Positions 10,491 to 21,221 of a stretch of 64,000 nucleotides of DNA are shown piece by piece. The notes under the pieces are model-generated. The model worked only from the letters and a program-made list of their open reading frames with translations, did no database searches and was not told the origin of the DNA. The stretch comes from Plasmodiophora brassicae (Eukaryota > Endomyxa > Phytomyxea > Plasmodiophorida > Plasmodiophoridae). The DNA is taken from assembly GCA_039704465.1 (NCBI GenBank), contig JASFAU010000012.1, positions 558,001 through 622,000 on the forward strand, read 5' to 3'. The stretch's first letter is position 1. Every line of letters begins with the position of its first letter. Position numbers and translations under genes: made by a program.

Positions 10491-11387
10491 TTAGGTCCAG
10501 AAAACACGTAATGCACCGAGGATTAACGCGGCCACACCCAGCGTTGTTCGGATGATCCGGTTCTGCACGAGCTCTGTTATAGCGACTCAGCGCCGTCGAT
10601 CGGCAGGCGAATTTCTCGCTAGACAAACCGACCATGCTCCGTCTCGAGGCGCGCCTTGTTCGTATCGATCTTCCTCTCCAACCTCGATATTTCCTGGGAT
10701 ATTTCCGACTGGTGCGTCTGCACCACCCGTCAACGAAAGTGTATCGTCGGGGAACGTTCGCCATGTGGTACCTTGAGCAGCATGTGGATTTCCGATGATA
10801 TCTTGATGTCATCCGTCTTCTGATTGTGCCGCATGGATTCGAGAGTGTTGCGGATCGTGCCGAGCTCAGCCTGCGACGGTCGATCACCCATGAGAAGCGG
10901 CAACGTCCTTCACATGCACACGGTTTACATTCGTCGTGTCCTTCTGATGCCGAATTCTTAGGTCGTTCTTCAGGGAGGCGTTGAAGACGATCTCGTTCAG
11001 CTCAGACCGCAAGGAGGCGAAATCGACCCGCGACGCCAACGTCGCCGAACTGACCCGATGCGCCTCCTGGGTCGTCTGGTGCAGAGCCTGCAGGACGGCG
11101 ACGGCCTGCTGCTCGGTGAAGCCGGCGTCCCTGAGCGTGCGAACCAACGCGAAACTGTCGAAATGCGGCAGGGACCCGTTGGCGATGGCCACCGCCTGCT
11201 GGGCGGCGCGCGCCTCCTTCGTGGTCGACACCGACCCACTGCGCAGACGGGGGATCTCGTCGTCGTCATCAGCACCGCCACCACCGTCGCCGGGACCGGC
11301 GTCGTCTGGCGTTGCAGACGTACTGGCCGCCAGACGACGAGGCCATCGCGGCAGCAAACATGCACGCCTTCTGGCCAACAACGCCAT
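10491..11387 (-). CDS. CCDC90/MCUR1-family mitochondrial inner-membrane coiled-coil protein
   Basis: The start at 11387 gives a basic, Arg-rich presequence ('MALLARRRACLLPRWPRRLA') typical of mitochondrial import. An acidic linker precedes the family head domain, 'FDSFALVRTLRDAGFTEQQA' with 'ALHQTTQEA'. A long coiled coil follows across three introns ('AELGTIRNTLESM', 'SEISQEISRLERKIDTNKAR'), then 'LVQNRIIRTTLGVAALILG' as the single C-terminal membrane anchor before the stop. This is the order of CCDC90B/MCUR1 (DUF1640). MCUR1 modulates the mitochondrial calcium uniporter. Other family members have complex-assembly roles, so the exact function is open. Confidence 0.82.
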
Positions 11388-11554
11388 AATGTTCTGGTTC
11401 CTGTGACGGAACGTGGACGGTGCCCGTTCAGACTGATGAACCGTCGGCGTCTGCTACGCTATCAGGCGTCGTTGCCAAGTGTCCTGTGCGATCTACACAC
11501 ATTGCGTTCGTGTGGGGCCACCTTGGCGGGCGTTTTAGGCGACGGGTAACTGGC

Positions 11555-12511
11555 TCAGGGGAACGTTGTCGTGGGGCCGAAGAGGCCTTTCTCGAGCATG
11601 CCCTCGAGTTCATGCGCGACGCCGTCGTTCACGTTGTCGTACAATGTCACACGGCTCGCGGCCGACTTCGTCTCCGGGTACGCGTTCGCCATGGCAATCC
11701 CCAGCCCCGCGTACTGGAGGTACTCTGTCCAACCCGCACTCGCAGTCAGACCGGGGCCATTCGACGTCGACAGAAACGTACCGATGTCGTTCAGCCCGTC
11801 GCCGAACGCAACGACGCGTTCCCGAGGGATCTGCCAGTGTTCGCAGAGGCCCTGCAGACCGGCGCCTTTGTGGACACCGGGCGCCAGGCACTCCACAAAG
11901 TACTCGCCGCGAATGACCTGCATCTGTCCGGCGAACAGGTCCTCGAGCTGTTTGGTGACCGCGGCCGTCTGGTGCGTCAGCGCGACGATCTTGCAGGGGA
12001 CGACGTGCGACACGCGTGCGTAATCGTCGACGACGTTGAAGACGGCGCTGCACTGCTTGCGGTACCGCTCGATGAGCTCGTCGTGCTCCGCGGTCGTAGG
12101 CTTGACGTGGATCTGGTGCTCGTCGTAATAGTTGAGGACGAGGCCGTTGTCGTCGGCGAACTGGACCAGCGTCTCGATGTGATGCCGCGGGACCGGGCGC
12201 CGGAAAAGCGGCTTTCGGCCGTCGGCGCGCCGCGTCAGGCCCAGCGCCCCGTTGTACGACACCATGTGCACGTCCACGCCGAGCTGATCTTCGACATGTG
12301 TCATACACGCCGTCGACCTGTTGACAGTATCAGCGCGTTGGACGAACGATAGCCCGGCGGGCATTCACCCCGACCTGCCGGAGCACAGCGCGACGATCGC
12401 GCCGGTATCGGCAACCTGCTGGATCGCGCGCGCCGTTCGCGCTGACACGCGCCCGTCGTCGTTCAGCAGGGTGCCGTCTAGGTCTAACGCCAGCACTTCG
12501 TACCGACCCAT
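11555..12511 (-). CDS. HAD-superfamily (Cof/sucrose-phosphatase-like) hydrolase
   Basis: Two exons. Exon 1 begins at the ATG at 12511 with motif I, 'YEVLALDLDGTLLN', and ends 'VALCSGR'. A 57-nt intron precedes the cap domain ('HMVSYNGALG', 'ETLVQFADDNGLVLNYY', 'HQIHVKP'). The C-terminal core has the motif III/IV region 'GVHKGAGLQGLCEHWQIP' with 'VVAFGDGLNDIGTF' and 'GIAMANAYPETKSAA'. This is the C2B-capped Cof subfamily, which dephosphorylates sugar phosphates, FMN or PLP. Substrate cannot be told from sequence. Two PLP-homeostasis relatives lie about 4 kb or more to the left, but no operon logic applies here. Confidence 0.88.
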
Positions 12512-12519
12512 TGTCGGCT

Positions 12520-12990
12520 ATGTCCCGTCCAAAATCGACTCTCGACCAGCGGCCCGTTGCATATCTCGTTCGCCCAACCTTGGCGGTGAGCCCCGCGGCC
12601 ACAAGGCAACGCGACAGAGGCGACGCCCGACCGATCGCGAACCCACAAGTTCTATTCCGGGCGCCCGACGCTGTTTTGCATTCGCAACAGAACGTTCGAT
12701 GACGTGCGTCCGTTGCACGAAGCGAGGAAGCAGGGGACAGTTTATGCGAACGCGGTTACCCGATGGCGATGCCGTTCGGCTGCTTGGTCTGGTCCCGCTT
12801 GGACAATGTTGACCAACAGCAGGCCGTTCTGCCCTTTCGCACGGGCGGAATGCACTATATCGTCGAATGTGGCAGCGCGTTGCACAGAATGTTTTCACCT
12901 GCTTTTGCTCGATGTTGCGACGTGGAGATTGGGGCTGCAATCAGTGTGTGTGGGTGGGTGGGTAGGTGGGTGTGTGTGACCTGCTGGTGA
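12520..12990 (+). CDS. Unidentified small gene, three exons proposed
   Basis: Not recognised. The ATG at 12520 opens 22 codons ending at a GTGAGC donor. Joining to the acceptor before 12650 gives 'FYSGRPTLFCIRNRTFDD' and 'VRPLHEARKQGTVYANA'. A second intron (12755-12819) joins in phase to 'QAVLPFRTGGMHYIVECG' and 'SALHRMFSPAF'. The composition looks protein-like and the splice phases agree. The 3' end runs into a GT/GGGT repeat, so the true stop is uncertain. It is divergent from the HAD gene, whose start lies 9 bases away. Confidence 0.35.
12944..12979. repeat. GT/GGGT microsatellite
   Basis: Purine/thymine simple repeat of GT and GGGT units between the small gene at 12520 and the UBL-UBA gene. 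G-rich on the + strand. Confidence 0.9.
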
Positions 12991-13051
12991 GGAGAGGCCC
13001 CAGCGACCTGCGTTTCCTTGCTCCTTCTGTCACCTATCCGCCTCGTCGACC

Positions 13052-13808
13052 ATGCAGGTCGTCGTCGCCACGTTGACGGGCGCCTGCATCACGCTGGACC
13101 TGACGCGAAAGCAGTGCACGCTGGCCGGGGTTCGCGCCCGACTCGCCGCCGAGTGGCGCGTCCCGGCCGCTGGCCAGGTACGGGGACGTGTTTCTTCGCC
13201 CGACCTCTGTGCGTATTCCTCATGTGCTGGCCGTATCAACAGGTTCTGGTCCATTCGGGTCGAGTACTTCCGGGGCCGGATACCGATGACCTGTCTCGGC
13301 TCGGGGTGCGATCCGGCGATCAGATCGTTCTGTATTTCAGCCACAGGCAGTACCGCACGACGTCTCGCTCCGTTCACGAACGTCTTCGGGGCGTGACGCG
13401 GTCAACGACAACAACAAGAACGACGACGACAACGCCGCATCACGACGGGCATCCTGCTTCGTCGCCACGAATGGCAACCGTCGTGCGCGCCTGGGACACG
13501 GCGACGTCTTCGTCGCGGCCGGATCGTGACAGCGCGTTCGCGGCTAGGTCGTCGGCCGATCATCCAGCCCAGCAGGCGCTCGTCGTCTGCGACGAGGTCA
13601 AAGTTCAGAGGCTCCTCGAGATGGGATTCCGATCCGCCACCGAGATCAGGAGCGCACTGGTCGCAACCAGGTGACGTTGCTGGCGGCGCTGACCGACCAG
13701 GAAACCACCGTCTGACATGTCTCGACCGCCAGGAACAACATCGACCTCGCCCTGAACTGGCTGATCACCCGCAATGGCGACCCCGCCGAGTACAGGCGCG
13801 ACCGATGA
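13052..13808 (+). CDS. Ubiquitin-like/UBA domain shuttle-type protein
   Basis: The start 'MQVVVATLTGACITLDL' parallels the first strands of ubiquitin. After a 69-nt intron the domain finishes with 'VLVHSGRVLPGPDTDD' and 'LSRLGVRSGDQIVLYF'. A Thr/Asp/His-rich linker follows. The last exons carry a UBA domain: 'DEVKVQRLLEMGFRSATEI' then, after a 61-nt intron, 'NNIDLALNWLITRNGDP'. UBL-UBA proteins (Rad23, Dsk2, ubiquilin) carry ubiquitinated clients to the proteasome. This one is short, with a single UBA and no visible XPC-binding or STI1 region, so it cannot be assigned to one of those three. Confidence 0.75.
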
Positions 13809-14244
13809 ACGTCAGCCACGACATCGAGTCGGCAATACAGATCGGTTGGCAACGGCCCACATGGTTGGCGCGCGCTTACCCGCGTCCGTGCCACACAGAC
13901 GGGAACGGGGGGCCTCGGGTGAATGGTACCCGGGTGTGTGTGTGTGTGTGGGACGGCCGGCCTGGACAGGGTGGTTGCTCCTCGTGTGTCTGGACCCGGC
14001 GTGACCGACTGCATCTGCTGGGCGCCTATGGCCGATGGCCTATGGATGGGGGAGCAGTTGCAGAGTGCGGCCCAGTGTGACGAGGGACACTCCACGATAT
14101 CATCGTGGTGGCCATCGCGGTTGTCGACGGGTCGGCATCATCGAAGAGCGGCGGGGGCGCGCGCCTCTCCCCATAGCACGTGCCGCTTCGTCCGGGAAGC
14201 GGCGACCTGACGATTCGCGTGTCGAAGATATTCGGACGGCGCCC
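13809..14244. other. Intergenic, 436 bases, with (GT)n tract
   Basis: Contains a (GT) run at about 13934-13951 and no supported gene. An open frame entering from 14035 continues into the next gene but has no homology before 14245. Confidence 0.5.
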
Positions 14245-15018
14245 ATGATATCGCCCGGTACGAAACGATCCGCGTCGCATTGCACATTGAAGGTGGAACG
14301 GGGCGCACCCTGCGACATCATGAACGAGTTCGCATGGGGCGCCGTCAGCACCGCCGAAGGGTACCTGCCGCGGCCGGCACCCGTGCCCGCATCGGCGCGG
14401 TCGTACGACGAGGACGGCGCCCACCTGCTGCCACACTCGGCCGCGTTCGCTGAGAGCGTCGCATCGCACCTGCAGATGATGTCGTCGCCGATGAAGACGG
14501 ACGGGTTCCTCAACTGGGGCACCGCCGACCCGACCCAGGCACCGTCGGCGTCGGCCCGACAGTGCCCGTGCTGCTGCCAGACGATCACGACGCCGTTGCA
14601 GGCGCACATCACACAATGCTTCCTGGACGCCAAGCAGCAGCAGCTGATGACGGGCGACGACCCGCTGGTCGCCCCGTTCGCCCACGTCGACCACGTGAAG
14701 ACGCTGATCAACGAGCTCGACCTTCGGACGCGCCTGGCCATGATGGAATCCCTGTACCGGTTGTCGAAGACGAAGTCGGACGGCGCCAGCAATGCGGTCA
14801 GCAGCAAGGCGGAAGCGCACGACAACGCGGTCCTGGCGTTGCTGTTCGGCAAAGGGACGGCGACGTCGACAGCAGCAGCAGCAGCAGCAACAACAACAAT
14901 GACGACAGCATCAGCAGGGGCGGCGCCGGCCACTCCACAGACGTCGCCGAGATCGATGAAGCTGACCAGCAACCTGATCGTGCCCGGGGAACAATCGACG
15001 TTCCAATTCCCAATCTGA
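14245..15018 (+). CDS. Protein with C2HC zinc finger and LNK-type 'DLRTRL...SLYRL' motif
   Basis: Uninterrupted reading frame of 257 residues from the ATG at 14245 (ATG 14320 is an alternative). Near residue 105 there is a Cys/His motif 'CPCCCQTITTPLQAHITQC' that could bind zinc. About 40 residues later comes 'DLRTRLAMMESLYRLSKT'. This closely resembles the short conserved block of plant LNK clock co-regulators ('RTRLCIRDSLYRLA'). The remainder is low-complexity, with a poly-Ala/Thr tract encoded by an (AGC)n(AAC)n repeat at about 14869-14900, and a Thr/Pro-rich end. Function unknown. The LNK resemblance is short and should be treated as a motif match only. Confidence 0.6.
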   Translation: MISPGTKRSASHCTLKVERGAPCDIMNEFAWGAVSTAEGYLPRPAPVPASARSYDEDGAHLLPHSAAFAESVASHLQMMSSPMKTDGFLNWGTADPTQAPSASARQCPCCCQTITTPLQAHITQCFLDAKQQQLMTGDDPLVAPFAHVDHVKTLINELDLRTRLAMMESLYRLSKTKSDGASNAVSSKAEAHDNAVLALLFGKGTATSTAAAAAATTTMTTASAGAAPATPQTSPRSMKLTSNLIVPGEQSTFQFPI

Positions 15019-15100
15019 TGTAGCACGCCGCCGCTCGTGCTATCCGCTATTCTAAATTATGATTCGTGTCCAACAAGAGGGCGCCTGCATGTCGCTGCCT

Positions 15101-15666
15101 CTATTGCAACGGGTTGAACATGGTTCTCTGCAGCGTCTCGCCATCGGCAGCGTACGCTACCTGCGTGACAATCTTGATCGATACGACGACGTCGGCCCCA
15201 TCCATCAACGACAGCGTCAGCAGCCCGACATTGTTCAGAAGATGCTGTTGGATGACGTTAACGCGGGGGCTACGCTACACAAAGCAAGATCACCAGCCTT
15301 CTTCTTGATAATCGATACGTCAACCTTGTCGACGTGGAACTCGAACGAGTTGTCCCCGACCTGGTAGGGATGCGGGACGCGAAACGTGCCGAGCTCGATG
15401 ACATGCCGCTTATGGGCAATATCCACAAGGTACTAGACACACACACACACACAGCACGTATTGGCCACCGGAACCCGACACCGTGCCACAGACGCCATTG
15501 CACGGACCTGGCAGGTCCACGACGGGTTCCCGATGGCGACCTTGGAGCGAAACCGAATGCCAACGCTTAGCGGGCTCTCCAGCGGGCACTGGTTCGGCTC
15601 GATATCCACCGACGCGACGTCGATCGGCTCCTCCGGCACGGACCCTTCCGCTGCCGCCGCCGCCAT
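15101..15666 (-). CDS. Asf1-like immunoglobulin-fold protein (tentative)
   Basis: Three exons. The protein begins 'MAAAAAEGSVPEEPIDVAS', then 'CPLESPLSVGIRFRS', a tryptophan strand 'PSWTCQVLVDIAHKRHVI', 'ELGTFRVPHPYQVGDNSFEF' and 'NNVGLLTLSLMDGADVVV'. The order parallels the Asf1 histone-chaperone core: 'P....PF.F.I.FE', 'LEWKI.YVGSA', '..VGPI.VG.N.FVF.A', 'GVTV.LLTCSY..QEF'. Identity is low and the usual Asf1 C-terminal strand is shortened. The first intron contains the AC repeat and the second is 44 nt. It could be another beta-sandwich protein. If it is not Asf1, I do not recognise it. Confidence 0.4.
15437..15453. repeat. (AC)n microsatellite inside an intron
   Basis: Eight AC units. On the minus strand this is a TG/GT tract next to the acceptor of the first intron of the Asf1-like gene. 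Confidence 0.9.
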
Positions 15667-16254
15667 TTCAACTCCGGGCGAAACCCCGTCCAGTCTCCCG
15701 ACGCTTCCCCGCCTCCTGGTCGGCACTCGGCAGGCAGCACGACGCTGTACCCCGCATCTGCGAAACGACACATTGGAGCGAATCGGAACATTCCCAGACC
15801 GGCGCAACGGGTGCGTGCAGAGGCATCTGCGAGGGGAGGTGGGTTGTTCACATGACGACACGACGACGGTGCGTGTGACAACTTTGGGCGTTGGTCCAGT
15901 CAACGCTGTGCACGTGTTGGACCGTTGGCTACCTGATACTGTAGGCCACGAAATGTGCAATTGTCAACCGATAACCGTGATGGGTTGGGGCCGCATCCGA
16001 TCGAACTGTTGTCTGTGCAATTCACTGTCCGGCCCGGCGTTCATTGTTCAAGACGGATTGGGGCGACGGCGGCCGTGCTGGCCATGGCGCGTTCGTGAGC
16101 GGCGAGGTCGGTGCAGGGCTCCGCCAGGGGGGGGGGGGGGCAGATATTGATGTCAGCAGATATACTCGGCATGCTGGGGTGGGAATATCTTCGACGGTGA
16201 CCCGTTGCTGTTCGTTCGTCTGTGGGCGGCGACACGCAGGGGGATCGGGTCGTC
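15667..16254. other. Intergenic, 588 bases, with G15 run
   Basis: Region between two divergent genes. Short open frames on both strands have no recognisable content. A run of 15 G occurs at 16126-16140, about 115 bases before the next start. Probably promoter DNA for both genes. Confidence 0.5.
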
Positions 16255-19200
16255 ATGCAGATCCCTCCCGGGCCGCTCTTCGACTGGATCACGTCGCATG
16301 GCGTTGCGCTGTCGCAGACGGACGGCCACGATGACGCGCTGTTGTCGGGTGGGATCCTGGCACAGATTCTCGCCATCCCGAAGACCCCGGCTGCGGGACC
16401 GCCCGACACCTGGGCGCGTATCGCCACCGAACTGGAACCCTTCGGCATTATCGTCGACGACCAGTGCCGGTCGGCGATCATCCAGCAAGGCAACGTCGGC
16501 GTCGTCTTCAACATCCTCGCCGAGCTCTTCAACCGGTCCATGACCAGCGACGAACTCCTTAGCGTCCTGCATGCGTCCCTGCACCCCAGCCTGGGCATCG
16601 ATCGCGCTTACGCCCAGCGGCTCCTCGCCGATGACAACAACATCCAGCTGCGCGAGTACCTCCGCGACGGTCGTGACGGCGTCCTCCAGTGGCTGGCGAC
16701 GATCGCCGACCAGCAGCTCGACGATGTCGTCCGTGCTATTGGTGCCCAGCCCACCAACCTGATCTGCGCCCTGCGCGTCCTGTCGCCTGGGCTGGTCTGC
16801 CAGGCGGACGCGAACATTGCTCAGCAGGCCGCCCGTTTGCTCATGCTTGTGGCCGTCCGCGTGATCCCCACGAGTGTATCCATGCGCGAGGCGGCCTGGC
16901 GGTGGGTGCAGGCAGACGGCCTCACGATCGTCATCGATGCCTGGCGCCGGCACCCGCAACTAAGCGCCACCATGATGCCCATGCTGGAGTGCCTGGCCTG
17001 CGAACACATTCACGACGTCGTCCGTTACGAACTCCCGAAACGGTGCACATCGCATGCAGAACGCTTAGGCAAGCGCCGTCGCACACATTGCTGCCCATCC
17101 CCATCGTTCCTTATTCGCACGCAGGGTTCGTCCACGAGATGTTGACGGCGTGTACCAGCAACAGGAATGCGTCGTACTTCACAGAATCGCTGCTGGATTA
17201 CGTCGCCCGAGACGCCAAGACGATTGCGTCGTCGTCGACGACGTCCAGCGATGACGTGCAGGGCGCCCTGGGGTTGCTGGCGCTGATCGCCACACAGTTC
17301 GCCTTCGAGCTCGGCCAGATCGACACAGACTACGCTGCCAGCATTCTCGACGTCCTCCGACAGCATTGCCGGACGTCGTCGGATCGCGACGTTCAGGTTC
17401 GAACGTGTGCATACGCTACAGGTGCCGTGATCCCTGACTCCACGTAGGTCACCGGCGCCGCGTGCCTGTGTACCATCCTGGCAGCGGCCGTGGACCGCGA
17501 TCCAACGCATAGGCAGACCTTCACTGGCCGTGTGTACAAATCCGTCATCTTCGTTCTGATGGACCGGTACGGGGACACCTTCGTGCGCCAGTTCATCATG
17601 GCGAACCTGGCCACGATTGTCGACCGCAACGTCGACTGCCCGGTGGCGACGCTCATCGAACCGCTGACGAAACAGGTACTAGCGCGTCAGCTGTCACTAG
17701 CGCGCTCCTAATTCACTCGATGACCGCCTAGATGGCGGTGAACCCGATCGTGAGCACCGACCTGGACCTGTGCATTGTCCTGTGCAAGCACGCCCAGCTG
17801 TCCGTGCGCAGCGCCCTCCCGCTCCTGCACGTCCTGGCCAAAGCTAGCCTGGACGCACAGAACGCCACCTGCGCGCGTCTCGCCACCATCCCGTTCTGCG
17901 TCATCGTCAGTCGGTTCGCCGACCAAGACCCGATACGGCTTTATGTCCAAAAGTAGGATAACGCCACTCGCCCAGCTAGTCCAACCGTCTGACCGGCATT
18001 CAGGTTCGTGACACTGGCGCTGCGAACCTTCATCGACTGCTGCAAGCCGCTGGAAGACAGCGATACGGGAGCCACCGTCAACGAGCAAGGTGCTGCGTTG
18101 TCCCTGGAGGTCGTCGCCAAGATCACCCACCTGCCCCAGCCCCTGCTGCGCAGCCTAACGCACCCGATCGTCATTGCTGCCATCGGCCAGTACCGCCAGG
18201 TCTATGGGTACGGGCATCCGGGCCTCGAGGTACGTTCTGCGCCATGACCGGATGATGCTGCCTGCCTCCCTGATTCGGTGCCCTGCGGCAGTCCATTGAC
18301 GACTTCATCGCGAACCAGAGCGAGTTCGGGCTCGATGAGATCGAGAACGTTCTGATCGACGACGATACGCGACAGATGAACCTTGCTAGCGCGCCGGTGC
18401 CGCCACCGGCCGCTGTGGACAGCGCCGTCATCGCCGAACCCGCTGCGGCCGAACCCAGCCGTCCATCGAAGCCGCAACCTGCCCCTGCGAAATCCAAACG
18501 GAATGCGAAACCCCAGACCACCACGAAAGCAGCAGAACGGTCGCAACCGCCTGCCCGACCTGAACGACGACCAGCCAAGTCCATGCCCAAGTCCAAACCG
18601 GCGGCGTCGCATTCTCAGCCCATTCGACAGGAGCCGAAACGTCTAACGGAAACGAAGGTTCGCCAGCAGCAGGAGGCGGAACGTCAGGCGGAAGTGGAAC
18701 GAAAGGAGGCGATGAGGAAGAAGATGGCGGCGGAAGCGCGCCAGCGAGCCGAGGCACGCATGGCGGAGAGGCTGAAGACCATGGCCGAACGGCAACGTGC
18801 GACAGAAATCAACCGGGCCGAGCGTCGGCGCAAACAGGAGGGGAAGGGAGGCCGCAAATCATCGGCGGCGACAGCGCCCGAATCGGACAGCGATGACGAT
18901 TCGTTGACAGGTCCGACGATATCTTCCTGGTTCAACGTGATCATTCGCTGAACGCAACGATTGCAGACGAGATTGAGGGCATGCGCCAGCTGCTGGACGA
19001 CAACGACCAGGATCTTCGCGAGGCGTTCCGGAAGTACAAAGGCATCCGCCCAGTGACCGGCAAGTTCACCACGTTCGACCATCTCGTCAAAGCCGACTCC
19101 TGCATGTCGATCTCCGACTTCCATAAGGTACGTATGAGCGTCCGCACTCGCGAAGGCCACTAGGCGCTCACATGTGTGCATCCAACAGTTCTGGGAGGAC

Positions 19201-20400
19201 GTCAACGTCTGCCCACTTATGGTGTCGAAGGCGACCGTGGCGTCCGTGTTCCGGGCCTGCGCCTCGGCGTCGTTGTCGGTGCACCTGATCGACTACCGGG
19301 AGTTCTCCAGGTCGATCTGGCAGATCGCCAGGCACTGGGAGGACGGCCGCGACGTGCTCGCCAAGACGGGAACGATCGTGGACATGATCCATGAGACTGT
19401 TCGGGGCTCGACGCCCGCTGAGGAAGCACCCAGGAAGCGGGCCAAACGAAGCGCCAAGAAGTCGCGCGCCAAGAAACAGAAGGCGCCATCGAGGCCAGAT
19501 GCGCAGGAGATTACGTCGGCCGTTGTCGACGCTATGGCGACGATATTGGCACAGTGCACCGGTGCGGACGCTGACCGATCGGCTCTCGCCCGGATGCTGG
19601 AGCCAGAGTCCGTATCGTCGCGGCCGGCTCTGAAACACGACCAGAAAGCGGCAAAGGAGAAATCGGAGCGGCAGGCAGACGAAGAGGCCAGGGAAGCCAG
19701 ACGCAAGAAGCGACGCCAGGAATTGTGAGTTCGTGCGCCTCCTCGCGTACGTTTCGACGGATGACCCCTCGCTGCAGGGCAAAGCAGCTGGAGATGCAAA
19801 GGCAAGAGGCTGCGATTCGCGAGGCGAATCGGAAGCAGGAAGAAGAGGCATTGCGGAAGAAGGCCGAGGAGGATCGCATCGCCAAGAGGAAGGCCGAAGA
19901 GGAAGCGAAACGGCAGGCCCGGAAGAAGGTCGAGCTGTACAGGAAGAAGAAACAGGTGTGGACCTCGACGTGTCCTTGTGGGTTCGTCTCACCGAGGCGC
20001 ATTGCAGGAGGAGGAAGAACAGAGGAAAACGCTCGAGGCCGCCAAGAAGCAAGTCGAGGCAGAGGAACGCCGGAAGAGCAACGCTCTGTTCATCAAGCAG
20101 AAACGCGAACGCGAAGAGCTGCAGCTGAAAGCGCAGCAGGCGCTTGAGCAGCTTCGTTTAGAGAACGCCGCCAAGGAAAAGGACGCCTCTGCAGCGGTCC
20201 AACCCAAGTCGGGCAGCAAGCCACGACCTGCGAAGACGCCCACGCCCAGCAAGACGGCGAACGAAACGACGACCGCCCCAGGTAACCCAGAAGACGCCAC
20301 GGCAGCGTCTGAACCGTCCCAAGAGCCTGCGACGATTGGCACGGGGGAAGATCCTCCTCTGCTGACACCTGCGCCCGCACCGACACCGACACCACAATAA
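16255..20400 (+). CDS. Long CH-domain / helical-repeat / coiled-coil protein, possible axonemal or microtubule-associated protein
   Basis: Multi-exon. The N terminus 'LFDWITSHGVALSQTD' followed by 'LLSGGILAQILAIPK' resembles a divergent calponin-homology (CH) domain of flagellar type. Then come several hundred residues of ARM/HEAT-like helical repeats ('VQGALGLLALIATQFAFELG', 'SALPLLHVLAKASLDAQN') and a Pro/Ala/Lys linker. A long charged coiled coil follows ('RQQQEAERQAEVERKEAMRK'), then an EF-like helical block 'MSISDFHKFWEDVNVCP' with 'LIDYREFSRSIWQIA'. A second coiled coil leads to a Pro/Thr tail. The stop codon overlaps an AATAAA signal. Domain order recalls ciliary central-apparatus and basal-body proteins. 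No precise orthologue is named. Exon borders in the coiled coils are approximate. Confidence 0.6.
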
Positions 20401-20463
20401 ACTGGATCCCAGCGTTTCCTCGAACGACGACGCCGACCGTGGACCCGACCACAGCTCTGCGCT

Positions 20464-21117
20464 TTACTTCCTGAATGCCTTGATGGTGCGGCGCATGGTA
20501 TGCACGAGCGGTTTGAAGTCCAGCGTGAATCGCTTGTGGACGGCGGCGTGCTTGGGTACCTGGCGCCCGTAATACACAATGTCCAGCGGCAGGTGCATCG
20601 CGGGATGATCCGGCAGCACCTTGGCGCCCTTCTCGTCGACACTGCCGAGTTCCAGCCGTTTCGCCAGCTCGTACACCTTGTCCGCATTGCGCTGGTAGAC
20701 GTTGATGGTCAGGTTCAGCTCAGGGTCGTTCTCGAGCGGTTCCGACAGCTTCTTCAGCCGGACGCCGTCGACGAACAGGTTGATCCGCATCTGCAGAGAC
20801 ACCAGCGGGAACAACGATCGCGATGCCGCGTAATGACGTTCCATTTCCCATTCGTCTTTCCGTCTCAAGCCGACGGCGACGTTGCCGGTGACGGTCTCGA
20901 ACGGCGGTGTGCCACCCTCGCCGATCAGCGCCTTCTTCTCGTCGAGCGACCTCGGCGGGACGAACGTCAGATCGGCCTTCGCTAAATGCAGCGCCTCCCT
21001 GCTGAAGCATTCGAGCCGGTCCTCGTTCGGGACATCCATGTCGTCCTCGGCGAGGCGGAACGCCTCCTGGAGACGACGGATCCCCAGGTCATAGTACGCC
21101 GACACCGACGCCGGCAT
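20464..21117 (-). CDS. Conserved-looking hypothetical protein, 217 aa
   Basis: A single intron-free frame from the ATG at 21117 ('MPASVSAYYDLGIRRLQEAF') to the stop at 20464. I do not recognise it. It is soluble and slightly basic at the C terminus, with helical N-terminal and mixed alpha/beta middle parts ('LNLTINVYQRNADKVYELA', 'LPLDIVYYGRQVPKHAAV'). No signal peptide or membrane helix. It is convergent with the CH-domain gene; their stops are 64 bases apart. Confidence 0.65.
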   Translation of the reverse strand: MPASVSAYYDLGIRRLQEAFRLAEDDMDVPNEDRLECFSREALHLAKADLTFVPPRSLDEKKALIGEGGTPPFETVTGNVAVGLRRKDEWEMERHYAASRSLFPLVSLQMRINLFVDGVRLKKLSEPLENDPELNLTINVYQRNADKVYELAKRLELGSVDEKGAKVLPDHPAMHLPLDIVYYGRQVPKHAAVHKRFTLDFKPLVHTMRRTIKAFRK

Positions 21118-21221
21118 TTGCGTCGCCTAACTACCTAACTATAGCCTGCTGCCGTCGTCGATCACCGGCGACAACCGTCCACGATTCATACAGGCAGCGT
21201 ATCGAACATCGTACATATTGC

